From: Pseudevernia furfuracea
Lineage: Eukaryota > Ascomycota > Lecanoromycetes > Lecanorales > Parmeliaceae
Direction: 5' to 3'
Assembly: GCA_022315425.1 (NCBI GenBank)
Contig: JAIUPT010000039.1
Span: 930,001 to 994,000 of the forward strand
DNA length: 64,000 nucleotides
Part shown: positions 21,931 to 33,051 of the stretch, one piece after another
How the letters are laid out: each line of letters starts with the position of its first letter
How positions within the stretch are numbered: position 1 is the stretch's first letter
Program-made: the position numbers and the translations under genes
Notes under the pieces: model-generated
The model's database searches: none
Told to the model about the DNA's origin: nothing
The model's input: only the letters and a program-made list of their open reading frames with translations

Positions 21931-22504
21931 ATGAATGAAATGCAACATCTTGAATAAAAGAGAGTTCCGATCGAGATACCAAAGTCAGTCATTCATCTTC
22001 GCCAGTAGTCTATCCTTTGAAGGGCAAGAAAGGTACAACCGGGGTCTGTCTCTGCAATTGAAGAACAAGAACACAAAAGCAAGACACAAAGAATTCCCTG
22101 TCTTAGCAGGCCTCTTGTTTTTTCCCCTTTTTCTGCACTGGACAACTCGCCTATAATGTCAGGAAATCCAACGTTTGACATGTAGGCAGAGTGAAAATTC
22201 TGGCCAAATTATCGTTATGAAGCTAGGCTGCTAGCTAAAAGTGGAGTAAGTACAAGCCTTTCATATACAATTACATTCAATCTAACGCAATTCGTAAGCA
22301 GGGTCAAAGGACGATCCGAACAACGAACCAGGAAAGTGGTCCGTTTTAAATGTGCAGATTTCAGCGTTCGAATCGCTGACCAACTATTCCGTGTGGGCAC
22401 GAGTCTTCCAAAGGTCGATGTCCAGCGCACCTGGCTTGGTTTGCAAGGTGCCTTGCGTCATAGGTCCACGCGGTGACCCTTGGATGTACCTTCTCCACTC
22501 TTCT

Positions 22505-25498
22505 CTATCCAGTCCTCCCTGTCTCCCAACCAATACTATCCATAAGCTTCTCCCAACCACCGTCCGGTGTCATGCCGGTCAAACTTCCAGGAGTCATACC
22601 AGGGCCAGACGTCATTCCCGTCGCAACATCCCAGCCCGCTAGAATCTTAAATGGATCATCTTGCTGTTGTACTGAGGAAGTCACTGCGCGTTTGACACCC
22701 TCTCCAGTAAAGACATTGTTGTGAGGCGGAGGTGCGAATCCCGGCATGTAGTTACCTCCTCCGCCGGTACCGGACGCAGTTTGGTCCTCGTCATGAGCTT
22801 GCGATGGGGAATATGACGTGTTTGATGAAGAGTGGTTGTAGCTGCTGCTGCTCGACTGCGGTGTTAGACCGCGGGAATTGGCGGACTGGTCAGCCATTTC
22901 CGTGTCCAAGTGCCGATTGTTCGCATTGATGGCGTTAATCTTGTCGTTATCGGAAAACGGGTTTAGACTGGCAATGTTGCCTTGATTCCAGTTGTCGCTT
23001 GGGAAGTTTTTATCAAATTGTTGAGGACCGGTGTCGGGCTTGTTTTGAATGTCACCCTGAGATTCCAAATTTTCTGGAAAGAAAGGTCGAGGTGCGCGAT
23101 GTGTTGTGGAAATGACGCCCGCATTGCGGTAGGCATATGTTTTCTGGCGAGGGTCTTCTGTGCGTAGAGTTGGGCTTTCTCTCCTGAAGTTGTCCTTCGG
23201 AAAGCGTGTGTCTTCAGGGGATAGAATATCGTCAGGGGATTGGCCATCTTCAGACGTCTCTGAGAGATGGAAGATAGGGGAGCAGTGGTTTTTGCTGCCG
23301 CCATGATTGGCCGACAAATTGCTCGCGTCCTGGAATTGAGTCAATATTAATGGGTGTCATTGAACAAAACAAGGCTGCTTACCATTCCTTCCACATATCG
23401 TGACGTGTAGTCCGAATTGTGAAAAAAGTTGTCTAAACCGCTTCCCTCAAGATCCGCTTTCAATTGTACCAAAAACGATTCTGAAAGGGGGTTCTTTCTC
23501 TGTATTGCCCGCATGGCGGCTAGGAGGAATTCTAGGGATTGTCGAGCCTCCTGGTCATCTGGCATCTTTTTAACGTACTGAACAAAGACGCGTGCGGCGA
23601 CGTATAGGCAGAAAGCCATGAAAGGGTTCATCTAGCTGTCGTAAGCAATGCTGGCTGTAAGGAGGGAAAAAGCGTTTCACTCACTCCTGCAACGTCTAGA
23701 TGACTAGTCAAACGCATCACACTAGCTATTTCCGCTGCTGCCAGAATGCAGCGGGTTCTGCTCTGCTCAATTAAGGCGTTCGGCAGTCCGTTCTTCTCTG
23801 CTTTGAAGATGGCTGCTTGGTGGAGGCATATTGTGGACGTGTGGAGGGCGAAGTTGAGGAACACAATGTTGGGATTCCTTATACCCGAGGGCAGCCTAAG
23901 AGACGAAGGAAGCTGGAGAGCGATTTTCAGCAGATCATTATCAATAGTGCGGTGCCGCTTCCAAAACAGCCCATTCACGTCGTGTTCTTGTTGGTTGGGT
24001 TCCGGGCGGTGAAGATGGGTAAGATTGAGTCCAAAAAAGTGGGTGACAAGCACAACTCCAGCAAAAGGCGAAAGCTGGGCTGCTTGTTGGGGTCTCATGG
24101 CTTCCCCTAATGTTGGGCCTTTCTGGGCTGTACTGCTTTCATAAGCCTCCTCACTGACTGGTAGGCAGGTCGTAATCTGAATTATTGTTAATAACAAGTT
24201 CGACTTAGGTACGATTCTCTCAGCAAAGCCTTACATCTCTTTCATCAATCGCCATTGGCCAGCCTGTGCCGATACTAGCGTAGCGATCTACACAGTAAGC
24301 CATCCAAAACGTTCTTCTGCGCTCCTCACGTTCTGTCCAATCTCTTGGCGGTGGCAGGCATTGCTTTACGTCCAAGCCGACACCGTCTATTCGATACAAG
24401 CCCATCATGGTAACCATTCGTGCCGCACGACCGACACTCATCCAAGCTCTTGGAAAGTTCATCATCTTAAATTCGTAGGCGCAAATGAGGGTCCAGGTCT
24501 GCGCGTGTGCTAGCGATACAAAGGCTTCGCCCTGGCCTTTCATCTCATCGAGCTCAATGTATTTTCGTGCCCGTCTGTAGAATATATCGTGATGGTGCAT
24601 ATATCTGTCTGTAATGGAGGCTGCGTGACACCACATGATGTACCGCAAGCATATTGGTGGGCGCCTGTCAGGAGCCAGATCCATGGAAGTGTAATATCGA
24701 TATTTGTGGATCATTGGTAAAGATGAATGTATTTTATTGAAAAAGATTTGTGTTCTTTGATCTTGTTAGCGTATCCTGATACGGGAGGGCGAAGAATCGT
24801 ACAATTCGTCGACTGCTTCCTGCGTGGGCATTGGCTCCTCCAGTCCAAGACCTATCATCTCCCAAGAAAAGTTCGGATCGAGGTTGAAATCCATGTTTGG
24901 GATAAATTCCGAGTCTTGCATCATCTCTGGAGCCACATTCGTAATAGGTAACATGGGGGAGTCGTTGGTCGGCATGGAATCGTAAGATGGAGCGGGCAGT
25001 AATCGCTGCATCCCTGTCCTCATTGGCTCTCCATTCTCGAAAACGGTTTCAGTGAGTCCGTGAGGGTCGGATTCATTCGTGTTCTTGGGCTTATTACTAT
25101 CCTGGGTCTTAAGCTTTCCCTCCACTTGCGCTGCGCAGGATAGAGCGTCAGTCAAAGATCGCGAGTCAAATACGGAGAGTGTACCGACCTAGCCGTGCTT
25201 CCAAATCTTTGACATATCCTCTCTTTGGTCCACTCTTTCGCCGTACTTCATCATACGCACAATTATGTCCTAGTCTGGTGCATGTCGCGCATTTTGGCTT
25301 GTTCCCATCACACTTGAGCTTCCTTCTTCTGCATATCACGCATGCAATACGCTTTGTCTTCATCATCCCGGTCTCTTCACCGGTAGCATCGGTGCTATTC
25401 TGGTGGTGAGGACTGTTCGAATCTTGCGATTCCAACTGCGGCTGCCTAGAGAGATCGTTGAAGTAGCCGTCGGCCTCGTTAACCGCATTGAAAGTCAT
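22505..25498 (-). CDS. Zn2Cys6 transcription factor with fungal-specific regulatory domain
   Basis: Six exons, 25498-25189, 25130-24803, 24754-24235, 24176-23685, 23631-23383 and 23329-22505, keep frame throughout and give 907 aa. The DNA-binding cluster is CVICRRRKLKCDG, then KCATCTRLGHNC, six cysteines in the C-x2-C-x6-C-x6-C-x2-C-x6-C spacing, followed by a linker and coiled coil (SGPKRGYVKDLEARLAQVE). The middle region (about residues 230-600) is the fungal-specific domain, with IHKYRYYTSMDLAPDRRPPI, CLRYIMWCHAASI, ERRRTFWMAYCVDRYAS and MNPFMAFCLYVAARVFVQYV. The C-terminal 275 residues are disordered and rich in Ser, Asn and Gly and end in GWEKLMDSIGWE. It should be a nuclear regulator binding CGG-type half sites. 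The target genes are unknown; no metabolic cluster is adjacent, so a cluster-specific role is unlikely. Confidence 0.93.
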
Positions 25499-26103
25499 AC
25501 TCGGAGAGATATGGAAAGGATGAGTAGGCTAGAAAATTAGACAATGTACCTCGACAATTCAGTACGGGCTATGTACAGGGAGAGAGGGGAAGGTCCAATG
25601 TTTGTATGACTGGCTGATAGATATAAAGCGTCGATCCCACGCCAAGCCAGATCAGCCCTACTATACGGAATACGGCATGGTCCCCGCACGAAGAACTCTA
25701 TAATTGAGCTGCTGGCTGCAAGATTACGGGATTAATGCGAATACGAAAGCTACTTTACCTTACGGTGGAAGACAATTGATCGAGCCTGCCAATTTGTCAA
25801 AGAGTTCGATGTTGCCCTTCCGTTACTAGATTTGTATCCATAACCTACATAGACATTTCTATCCACCTTCACGAGTTCGAGGCTGCTATAGGACACGGCA
25901 GGATTTGTGCAGCTTAGCTGAGCCTTCTATCTCGTCGATCAACAGATGGTTCATGTTGCCGAAACAGACTTGGGCGTTTGGGGTGGGTAGGAATGTGGAC
26001 CGTAGCAGCAGGTGTCCATATTTGATCTTCGACGAGTAGGGACGCTATGACTCGGTACCCATTGAGTTTTGCCAGCCGCTGGATTAAGCTTCTCCCCAGC
26101 TAA
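25499..26103. other. Intergenic between the Zn2Cys6 gene and TYS1
   Basis: It holds the upstream region of the transcription factor and the 3' flank of TYS1. No further coding region is supported. Confidence 0.5.
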
Positions 26104-27602
26104 TCAAGGCTTGGAAAGGCCAGTGACCAAGTTATCCTCGTGTTTGTCCTGCTCCTCTTGCACCTTGTCGTCAGGCTGCACCTGGTCCCTGACAACGCCA
26201 GGGAACCTGTCCCCTAATTTCTTCTCCTTTTTCGGCTTCTTCTTCACCTCTGGCGGTGGGTAGGCTTTCTGTTCTACCTCTTGCCATTCCTTGGACGCCT
26301 TAAATTCGGCTTGAATGGGCTCAAGGAGCGCATTGAGTGCGTCGGTAACGCCTGACTTCAGTAGCTGTGGTGTGAGCTATCGAATGGTTAGCGGAATTGC
26401 GTCGGCGACATCCGACGACAGAAAAATTGACATGAAGTTAGGGGCTTGGCGGCTCAAGATCAGTGACTTACTGTATCGGCTGTGTAGTCTTCCTTTAGCG
26501 TCTCGATACTGTCATAGACTAGAGGTTCTCCCTCTCTCCGCTCCACCACGAATTTGCCTTTACCTCCGATCTTCAAAGCGCTGACTGGCAATAAGACATA
26601 CTCCACGAAACTTATCAGACCGTTGCCTGTCACTTCTCTTGGCACGGCGTATGCTTTCTTCAGCTTTTTCTTGACAGCCTCAGGCGTGTCTAGTATATCT
26701 ATCTTCGAATCTGGATCGGATGCTGACATTTTCCCTCCTGCGAGGCCGGGTACCTATTTTCACATGAGTCATCAGGTACAATCCAGACTCTTCGATCGTA
26801 CCATTGGGTTCATGAGATGAGCTCGCTCTTTATAATTGATCCGTGGAAGCTGCTCTGCGGCCATTGTAAAAATCTTCCGTTGATCCACTCCGCCAAATTG
26901 TGCATCCACGTCGAGGTACTGTTCATCCAGCGCCTGCATTAGAGGATAAATGAGGCCGCTCAGAGGGGCATTGTCCATCTGCTTCACTACCTCCGCGCCC
27001 GCCTTTTTCGCGTCGTGTTCTGTGACTACCGAGCTTAATTTGAACAAGTCCATGGTGTAATTGCTTGACGTTTGGTAGTCACTACCCATAACAAATTCCA
27101 GTTGATCTATGGGAACCTTAATGGCTTTGAGGAGGGAAATTATCACGAATCTGTAGTAATTCGCACGTTCCTTGACCAGTTCAATTGGGGCTTTGAGGGC
27201 GTCAAGGAAGGCATGGATATCGGCGAGGAGGATTTTAATCTTGCAGCCGGCGCGGAGGAAGTGAGCGAGCTTGACCTATCATTCATTGTCAGTAAGAGGC
27301 CTGTAGATTCTTTCTTGTGTAATGCTTACCATGGGTACGAAGTAGGCGCAATGAGGTCTGTCACGTCAGAGATGGGAGTCTCGTAAGGGAATTTTGGTGT
27401 ACCTACCGACCAGTGGTTGCAGTACCTAGAAGAGTCAACGATTGCAGTAGGTTCATCGGTCGAGCTTCGCCATACCCCAGTAGATCTTCAGAGGTCTATC
27501 TTCCTTGAGAACGATTTGTTCGATGATGTCAGGTTTCAGAACCTCTTGCAAATTCTGGTGAATTAATCCGAGCCTCTCCTCCCGACTCAAATGTTCTGCC
27601 AT
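26104..27602 (-). CDS. TYS1: Tyrosyl-tRNA synthetase, cytoplasmic
   Basis: The enzyme charges tRNA-Tyr in the cytosol. Six exons, 27602-27476, 27425-27407, 27357-27330, 27275-26802, 26753-26472 and 26376-26104, give 400 aa, the usual length for the fungal enzyme. Exon 2 is only 19 nt and carries part of the first class I signature: WGTATTGRPHCAYFVPM is assembled from exons 1-3 (TGRPHC stands for the HIGH motif). Exon 4 supplies the tyrosine pocket (GSDYQTSSNYTMDLFKLSS and VDAQFGGVDQRKIF). The KMSKS-type loop reads GGKMSASDPDSKIDILD. The Lys-rich tail (EVKKKPKKEKKLGDRFPGV) is typical of the cytosolic form and may bind RNA. It is divergently paired with PRP31. Confidence 0.95.
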
Positions 27603-27817
27603 TGTAGGAGAAATCCGAAAATCCGTTGACTGTGATTCTGGGAAGGGCGCAACGGTCTTTTGTGACTGTTTCAACAGATCTCCGCCTGCGCCGAAGTTTA
27701 CCCTCCAGGCTCCGGGCATTCCCGTTAGTGCCCGTGCCAAGACATGACTCGCATATGAGTTTGCACGACGTCAAATGTGAGGAGTTTGCAATCTTTTTCA
27801 CTCTCGAGTCATCTACC
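27603..27817. promoter_or_regulatory. Bidirectional promoter of TYS1 and PRP31
   Basis: Only 215 bp separate the two start codons, which point away from each other, so both housekeeping genes must share this control region. I see no TATA box in a usual position. Confidence 0.75.
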
Positions 27818-29728
27818 ATGTCTACACTAGCTGACGAGCTGCTCAATGACTTCGAGGATTCAGGCTCTGAAGGCGAGGGTGAGCAGCAGAACGGATTCCT
27901 TCAAGATGACGCGACACCGCCCACTACCAACGGCCGAGCTCAAGCTCCTGAAGGGTCTATGGTCTTGGATGGAGACGAAGAAGATATGAGCGAGGATGAA
28001 AACACAGCTCTCGGAGGTTTAATTCCAACTGGTGCCGCCGCAGACGTCGAAGATGAGGAAGAAGTCAAGGCCAAAGTTGAGAAGAGGCAGTTTGGGGAAG
28101 TGAATGATGTGCGAAGTGTTGCAGGCCTGATGAAGACGCTGGAGCCAGTATTACAGGTATGTGCTTGTCTCTTGATCCTTTTCTTGCTCTATAAAGAGTC
28201 CAAAGTTTACATCTTCTGTGGACATAGCCCTGACGTTTGCCGTCGCCATCAGAAAATATCCCATTACCAAAATTTACCGCCAGGGGAGCAGACCACTTTT
28301 GTCGGCTCGATCGAAGATAATCCGGAGTACCACCTTCTCACACAGTCCAATACCCTTTCCACGTCAATCGACAATGAGATCATCCTTGTGCACAAGTACA
28401 TTCGCGACCATTACTCAACCCGCTTCCCTCAACTGGAAACTCTCGTCACAAATCCTCTCGACTACGCCAAGTCTGTCGCAATTATAGGCAATGGACCTAT
28501 GGACATGGTTAAAGAACTTTCGCAGAAGACGGACAACATTGTCGGCGCATCGCTGAAGTCGATCCTAGACGGACCTTCGCTCATGGTTGTGACTGTCGAG
28601 GCTACCACGTCGAGAGGACGGGAGCTGACAGAGGCAGAACTGCAAAGAGTTCTGAGAGCTTGCGAGATGACCTTGTCACTTGACCGAGCGAAAAGAGTAC
28701 TGACAGAATACGTTCAGTCACGGATGAATCTATTTGCACCGAACCTCACAGCTCTGATCGGGTCTCTCACTGCAGCGCAGTTGCTAAACTTTGCCGGAGG
28801 TTTGACTGGCCTTGCGAAGACCCCGGCATGCAATCTACCTCCTCTTGGATCGAAGAAGCAATCACAGACTGGCTTTGCCACTAATGTCGGTGTGCGGCAG
28901 CAAGGCTTCCTCTATCATTCTCCTATAATTAGAGGCATACCCAATGACCTCAAGCGCCAGGCTATGCGCATAGTGTCTGCGAAAGTCGTCCTCGCAGCTC
29001 GCGTTGATCGTGTTCACAATAGCCCTGACGGCTCCAGCGGCGAACAGCTGAAATCGGACTGTCTAGACCGCCTCGAAAAGCTCACAGAACCTCCTCCTAA
29101 CAAAGGGCCCCGAGCTTTGCCGGCTCCAGATGACAAGCCATCTAGAAAACGTGGTGGCCGGCGTGCGCGCAAGGCCAAGGAAGCGACCGCAATGACTGAC
29201 CTTCGCAAAGCGCAGAACAGAATGGCATTTGGTAAGGAGGAGAAAGAAGTGGGTTACGCAGAGACCACGAAAGGTCTCGGTATGATCGGTCAGGCGAATG
29301 AGGGGCGTATCCGTTCTCAGCAAATTGATCAGCGTACGAAAGCCAAGCTCAGCAAAAACAACAAGGGCTGGGGCACTGCGACGCCTCTTGGATCAGGTAC
29401 CGCAACCTCCCTTAGGGGTTTTGGACAGTCTGGTGGCAACACCTTTGTCCAGCATGGCCTACGAACAACTGGTGTTGGAGCTGGCACAAGCGGGACGGCA
29501 AGTAGCATTGCTTTCACGCCCGTGCAGGGACTGGAGCTTGTGGACCCTAAGATGCAGGCTGAACGGAAGAGAAAACTAGCTGAGGAGAATGATCGGTGGT
29601 TCAAGGGTGGCACTTTCACGCAGGTTGGGGGTGCTACTGCGTCTAACACGAACGGGGGTGTAACAGACAGTGGAGGTTTCAAAGTACCTGGGCTACCAGT
29701 TAAAAAGATGGCGAAGAAGGAAGGTTGA
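27818..29728 (+). CDS. PRP31: Pre-mRNA-processing factor 31
   Basis: Prp31 binds the U4 snRNA 5' stem-loop with Snu13 and is needed for U4/U6.U5 tri-snRNP assembly. An in-frame intron (28157-28252, 96 nt, GTATGT donor) leaves 604 aa. The acidic N-terminus (DFEDSGSEGEGEQQ) is followed by the NOSIC segment (SIEDNPEYHLLTQSNTLST), the Nop domain with ALIGSLTAAQLLNFAGGLTG and the RNA-contact loop GFLYHSPIIRGIP, a Lys/Arg-rich linker (SRKRGGRRARKAKE), and the Prp31 C-terminal region (MAFGKEEKEVG, then GLGMIGQ). The start was placed at MSTLADELLNDFEDS; the frame stays open upstream but that part is unlike the family. All expected blocks are intact. Confidence 0.95.
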   Translation: MSTLADELLNDFEDSGSEGEGEQQNGFLQDDATPPTTNGRAQAPEGSMVLDGDEEDMSEDENTALGGLIPTGAAADVEDEEEVKAKVEKRQFGEVNDVRSVAGLMKTLEPVLQVCACLLILFLLYKESKVYIFCGHSPDVCRRHQKISHYQNLPPGEQTTFVGSIEDNPEYHLLTQSNTLSTSIDNEIILVHKYIRDHYSTRFPQLETLVTNPLDYAKSVAIIGNGPMDMVKELSQKTDNIVGASLKSILDGPSLMVVTVEATTSRGRELTEAELQRVLRACEMTLSLDRAKRVLTEYVQSRMNLFAPNLTALIGSLTAAQLLNFAGGLTGLAKTPACNLPPLGSKKQSQTGFATNVGVRQQGFLYHSPIIRGIPNDLKRQAMRIVSAKVVLAARVDRVHNSPDGSSGEQLKSDCLDRLEKLTEPPPNKGPRALPAPDDKPSRKRGGRRARKAKEATAMTDLRKAQNRMAFGKEEKEVGYAETTKGLGMIGQANEGRIRSQQIDQRTKAKLSKNNKGWGTATPLGSGTATSLRGFGQSGGNTFVQHGLRTTGVGAGTSGTASSIAFTPVQGLELVDPKMQAERKRKLAEENDRWFKGGTFTQVGGATASNTNGGVTDSGGFKVPGLPVKKMAKKEG

Positions 29729-30344
29729 AATTCCTTCTTCCCTTTCCGAACCGTAGCATCTGGCGCTCGAACTGGTAGCATGGCGCAAGGAGGATTTGCT
29801 CTTCTGGCGAATGCAATTCATCTTTTACGGGTAATAACTCATAAATCATGTATAGTGTACCATTACCTTCCTCGCTGTTGAATCTACCTCCTTTCCCACG
29901 TTATAAACCCCCCCCCCTTCCACCCCCCCCCCGGCGGCCGGTCTGCCGCCGCAAAAACCATTAAACTCGCAGAAACAAAGCCCGCGATTCCAGTAACTTA
30001 GCGCGAGAAGCCCGAAAACCCACAACACGAATGCAAACTCCCGACATGATTGTTCCAGCGCGCGCCGGACCTCGAGACTTGTTCGTCGGGCATATTGCCG
30101 CCGCGACGTGGCCGTTTTTTCGCGTCGGCCTCTCTTTTGAAGGGGAAGAAGGGGAAAGGCCCGGGGTGTCGCTCGAGGTCCGGAAAAGCGAAAAGAGCTC
30201 ATAGATCGGTCCGAGAGAGCGAGAGCCCGAGGAAGAGAAGAGACGAGACGAGAGTATCACGAACTCTGAAACCGATGATCCGGAACCGGTTGAAAGGCAA
30301 GGCAAACCGCAGGAAGTTTAAGTTTCGGCGTCCGAGTCCGAGTC
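29729..30344. other. Intergenic with C-rich runs
   Basis: It contains two C10 runs (29908-29917 and 29923-29932) and GC-rich, purine-skewed sequence. Open frames on both strands are compositional and carry no domain. Confidence 0.45.
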
Positions 30345-30677
30345 CTACTGGTGACCCAACCCTTGCTGCGTGGCGCCCGGCAGGCTGAGCAGGAACTCGC
30401 GGAGGGAACCCGCGGCCTCGTCTTCGGCGGTCGGGATCGCGCGCGGCGAGGAGGTGGTGGAGGAGGTGGTGGCGCGGAGGTGGGCGGGGTGGGCTTTGGA
30501 GGGCCGGGCGGGTTTTTTGCTGGGTTGGGACGGCTCCCTGTCGGGGGTTGGGGCGGGGGCGGTGGGTAGGGAGTGGGAGGCGGAGGTGGGTTGGGAGGCG
30601 GAGGCGGAGGTGGGGTATTCGACGGGCATGTTTTGGAAGATGAGGCACAGGTGGCGGAGGGATAGGTTTGGGAGCAT
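30345..30677 (-). CDS. Hypothetical protein, probably an exon of a larger gene
   Basis: The frame starts MLPNLSLRHLCLIFQNMPVE, a short amphipathic helix pair, then turns into a Pro/Ser/Ala-rich stretch and ends with an acidic AEDEAAGSLREFLLSL helix. In the same frame the sequence stays open upstream of the Met (LRISPDPQNLSNPTLQYS), so the true start is probably in an earlier exon near 30760-30900, where GTACCT and CTCCAG splice signals occur. No family is recognised, and the GC-rich composition can create such frames by chance. Confidence 0.3.
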   Translation of the reverse strand: MLPNLSLRHLCLIFQNMPVEYPTSASASQPTSASHSLPTAPAPTPDREPSQPSKKPARPSKAHPAHLRATTSSTTSSPRAIPTAEDEAAGSLREFLLSLPGATQQGLGHQ

Positions 30678-31404
30678 GCTATACTGGAGGGTGGGGTTGG
30701 AGAGGTTTTGGGGATCTGGAGAGATGCGCAGGGATAGGGATGGGGATGGGGACTTTATGTACTGGATGGGAGGGAAGAAGAAGCTGGAATGGCCAAGTTT
30801 TTCCCCCGCAAATGAGCCTGGAATTGCACGCTGGAGCTATTTGGTGGGGGAGGGGAGGGGGATTCAGGTACGTTTTTCTTAGCAAGCGGGACGGTTGAGG
30901 AAGGTGGGCGTTATCGGACGGAGCTGAGGGAGCAGGCAAACAGCAAACGGAATAGACACCGCAGGACTGTGCACACGGAGATGAGGATTGGATGATAATG
31001 CTCAAAGTCTCTCGGCACGGGCTTGAGAGGTATTGTTAATGAAGGACGGATGCAGCAGGTGACCGCCGCGTCGCATCCGATAATCCGTCACCATTCAAAT
31101 AATGTAAACCGAGGCAAAAGACAAGTCCACGCGAAACGCTAGACATGTTCAGCTTTGCAATGTAAGGTGACGCCAAGTTCCCTAGGTTGGCAGGTGGTGG
31201 TTAGGAGGGCAACTGGGATTGGAGGATGTACGTTGAGGGAAAAGTCAGGTACTGCGGACTTAAGACAAACGAGTCACGCTGCGTCAATTCATTGTGTCAT
31301 AAGTCTCTCGTCTTATCAAATATGTCGACTCGGCTTAGCAAGCTGATTAAGCTAACTGAGAACAGTACTGTGCCTGATGATCCCGTCAAAAAAAATCCCT
31401 CCAA
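30678..31404. other. Intergenic, no gene supported
   Basis: Apart from a possible upstream exon of the neighbouring hypothetical gene, nothing here can be supported. Confidence 0.4.
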
Positions 31405-31527
31405 CCCAACAGTAAGGACAGTGCTATGTATGAAACCCCGCGACACCCGCATGTTTCACTCAAACAGGAAGGACAGTATTGTGGATAGTGACTTCGTGAC
31501 ACCAACATGCTAGCGCCGACAGTAAGG
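31405..31527. repeat. GCATGC/ACAGTAAGGACAGTG repeats, 3' flank of paralogue 1
   Basis: Three degenerate units of about 50 bp contain AACAGTAAGGACAGTG (31405-31423), AAACAGGAAGGACAGTA (from 31461) and GACAGTAAGGACA (31518-31530). They alternate with CCCGCATGTTT or ACATGCTAG. Related units lie at 32779-32973 and 35097-35130, each just past the stop of a paralogue. Confidence 0.7.
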
Positions 31528-31576
31528 ACATCATGGAGCATTCACTGCGTCCTGCTCTCCATCCCAGTAACGCCCC

Positions 31577-32165
31577 TCAATGCCACCTGCGCCTTATAAA
31601 CCAGCAATACTCAGAAAGACTTCTTTTGACATGTCTCAAATCTGGCGCCGTTATAGCAGGCTCCAAATCCGCATAGAACCCCCGTCCGTTCTTGTCCTCC
31701 TCGTCCGAAACCTTGAGAATGAACACATCACCCGACACAACTTTCTTAACATGCTCATTCTCACTTGAGTCCATTCTTTGAACGCGTGAAGAATATATGG
31801 TACTTGGCCGTGCCGAGTACAGCGCGTTTGTTCCAGGCTTCCTTATCGTCCCAGTATCCCTCGCGAGTGTCAGGTAGGAGGCTAATGTTAGGCTGAGAAG
31901 CAGTTTCATCGGTGTGGTAGATCATGTGGAAGGGAGCCGCCTGGCGCTGAGCAAACCGGACCATATGAGAGGTTCCGTGAAGCGTGGAATGAGGTGGTCT
32001 GATATCCGTGTCAACGGTTCTGAGAGTCTCGTAACCAATCTCCTTGGTTTTGTCCTCCGGAAGAACCAGAACCTTGATAGAGATTGGGGAGGACAGCCAT
32101 GTTTGAGTCGGACTGGTTTCGTAGGGCTCTGATAGTTCGCCAAGGTTCTCCCTAGAGAGCAGATA
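31577..32165 (-). pseudogene. Unknown paralogue family, copy 1 (frameshifted)
   Basis: Coding-like sequence runs from about 32165 to 31577 but needs two frames. The first (to about 31800) includes SIKVLVLPEDKTKEIGYETL, then YWDDKEAWNKRAVLGTAKYH and IFFTRS. The second continues with QRMDSSENEHVKKVVSGDVF, then ILKVSDEEDKNGRGFYADLE. The shift lies at about 31797-31815 with no intron to explain it. Upstream, a stop and the absence of a Met leave no clear start. It shares EAW-x2-R, YHI-x2-T and GDVFILKVS with the three other copies. No known domain, signal peptide or membrane segment is visible. The downstream neighbours face the same way. Confidence 0.65.
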
Positions 32166-32778
32166 TGATTCAGTGGTCCGGCCAGGGAGTCTGTGATAGT
32201 GTCGCTAACGATGGACTCGACAAGGGTGTTTTGGTGGAGGTTCGATTGGGAATAGGAAGAGCAGTGGTTCAGTTGAAAAAGTGTATGTTCTGAGAAGCAA
32301 GGAGGAGCGCGAAGAGCAGGGCTTATATAGAAATAGAAAAATTGCCTGGAAGATAGTTTCAATGGGGCTGAGTCATGGCTTGAAAGCTCAGGGAAGGAGA
32401 GAGGCTTCCTGGACAGGCGTTTTAGCTAATTGTTTCATTTCTACCGAGGTTTTAGAGCGCAGGCGGTAAAATTTGATTGGAGATCGAAGAGGGAGAATCG
32501 TCTGAAAGGCTTTTACTATGGCTTCCAGACTGCCTGAAACGGGGAGTCTAAACATATGTTTTGGGGAAATGTTTTGTTAATGAATCTACATGGAAAAGAT
32601 GGCGAAAGGATCAGGCAGTGCATCACCTCCTGTAGAGAGAGAGAGCCATTTTCCCCAGCAAAGGGTGCAGAACATAGTCATGGCGAGAATCACATTTCCA
32701 GGTTGACATTGTATTATTATTGCATGCTTAGCCTAAAGTAACGATTACGCTGTCGTTACTAAATGTCTCCGCATACCC

Positions 32779-32973
32779 GCATGCTAATCTTCACGGTACA
32801 GCAAGAACAGTATGATTTGAAATCCGCATGCTTTTTTCCCAACACAAAGACAATACTATCGGTGGTAACTCCACAAATTAGATATGCTTCCCAACCGTAA
32901 GGACTGTGTCATGTCTGATATGTATGATGACCCGCGTCACCCGCATGCTTTACCCAACAGTAATGACAGTGGA
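32779..32973. repeat. GCATGC/ACAGTAAGGACAGTG repeats, 3' flank of paralogue 2
   Basis: Four degenerate units start at 32779, 32826, 32882 and 32943 (spacing 47, 56 and 61 bp). The last, GCATGCTTTACCCAACAGTA plus ATGACAGTGG, is closest to the units by paralogues 1 and 3. The phrase ACCCGCG(T/A)CACCCGCATG is shared with 31436-31452. Confidence 0.7.
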
Positions 32974-33051
32974 ATCCATCAATGACATCCAGCTCCCGTC
33001 CAATACCCAAATCCATCAACCCCACTTAGCACCCCACATCCGTCACCTCTA

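Noticed and set aside
22505..25498. Secondary-metabolite gene cluster around the Zn2Cys6 regulator
   Set aside because: No synthase, terpene cyclase, P450 or transporter is adjacent; the neighbours are housekeeping genes.
28218..28487. Plus-strand frame inside PRP31
   Set aside because: Shadow frame within a clear PRP31 exon.
30370..30882. 170-codon plus-strand frame
   Set aside because: Composition follows G-rich repeats and it is antisense to a slightly better minus-strand frame.
31405..32973. CRISPR-like array of short repeats
   Set aside because: Units are degenerate, irregularly spaced (47-61 bp), and this is eukaryotic DNA; they track paralogue 3' ends instead.
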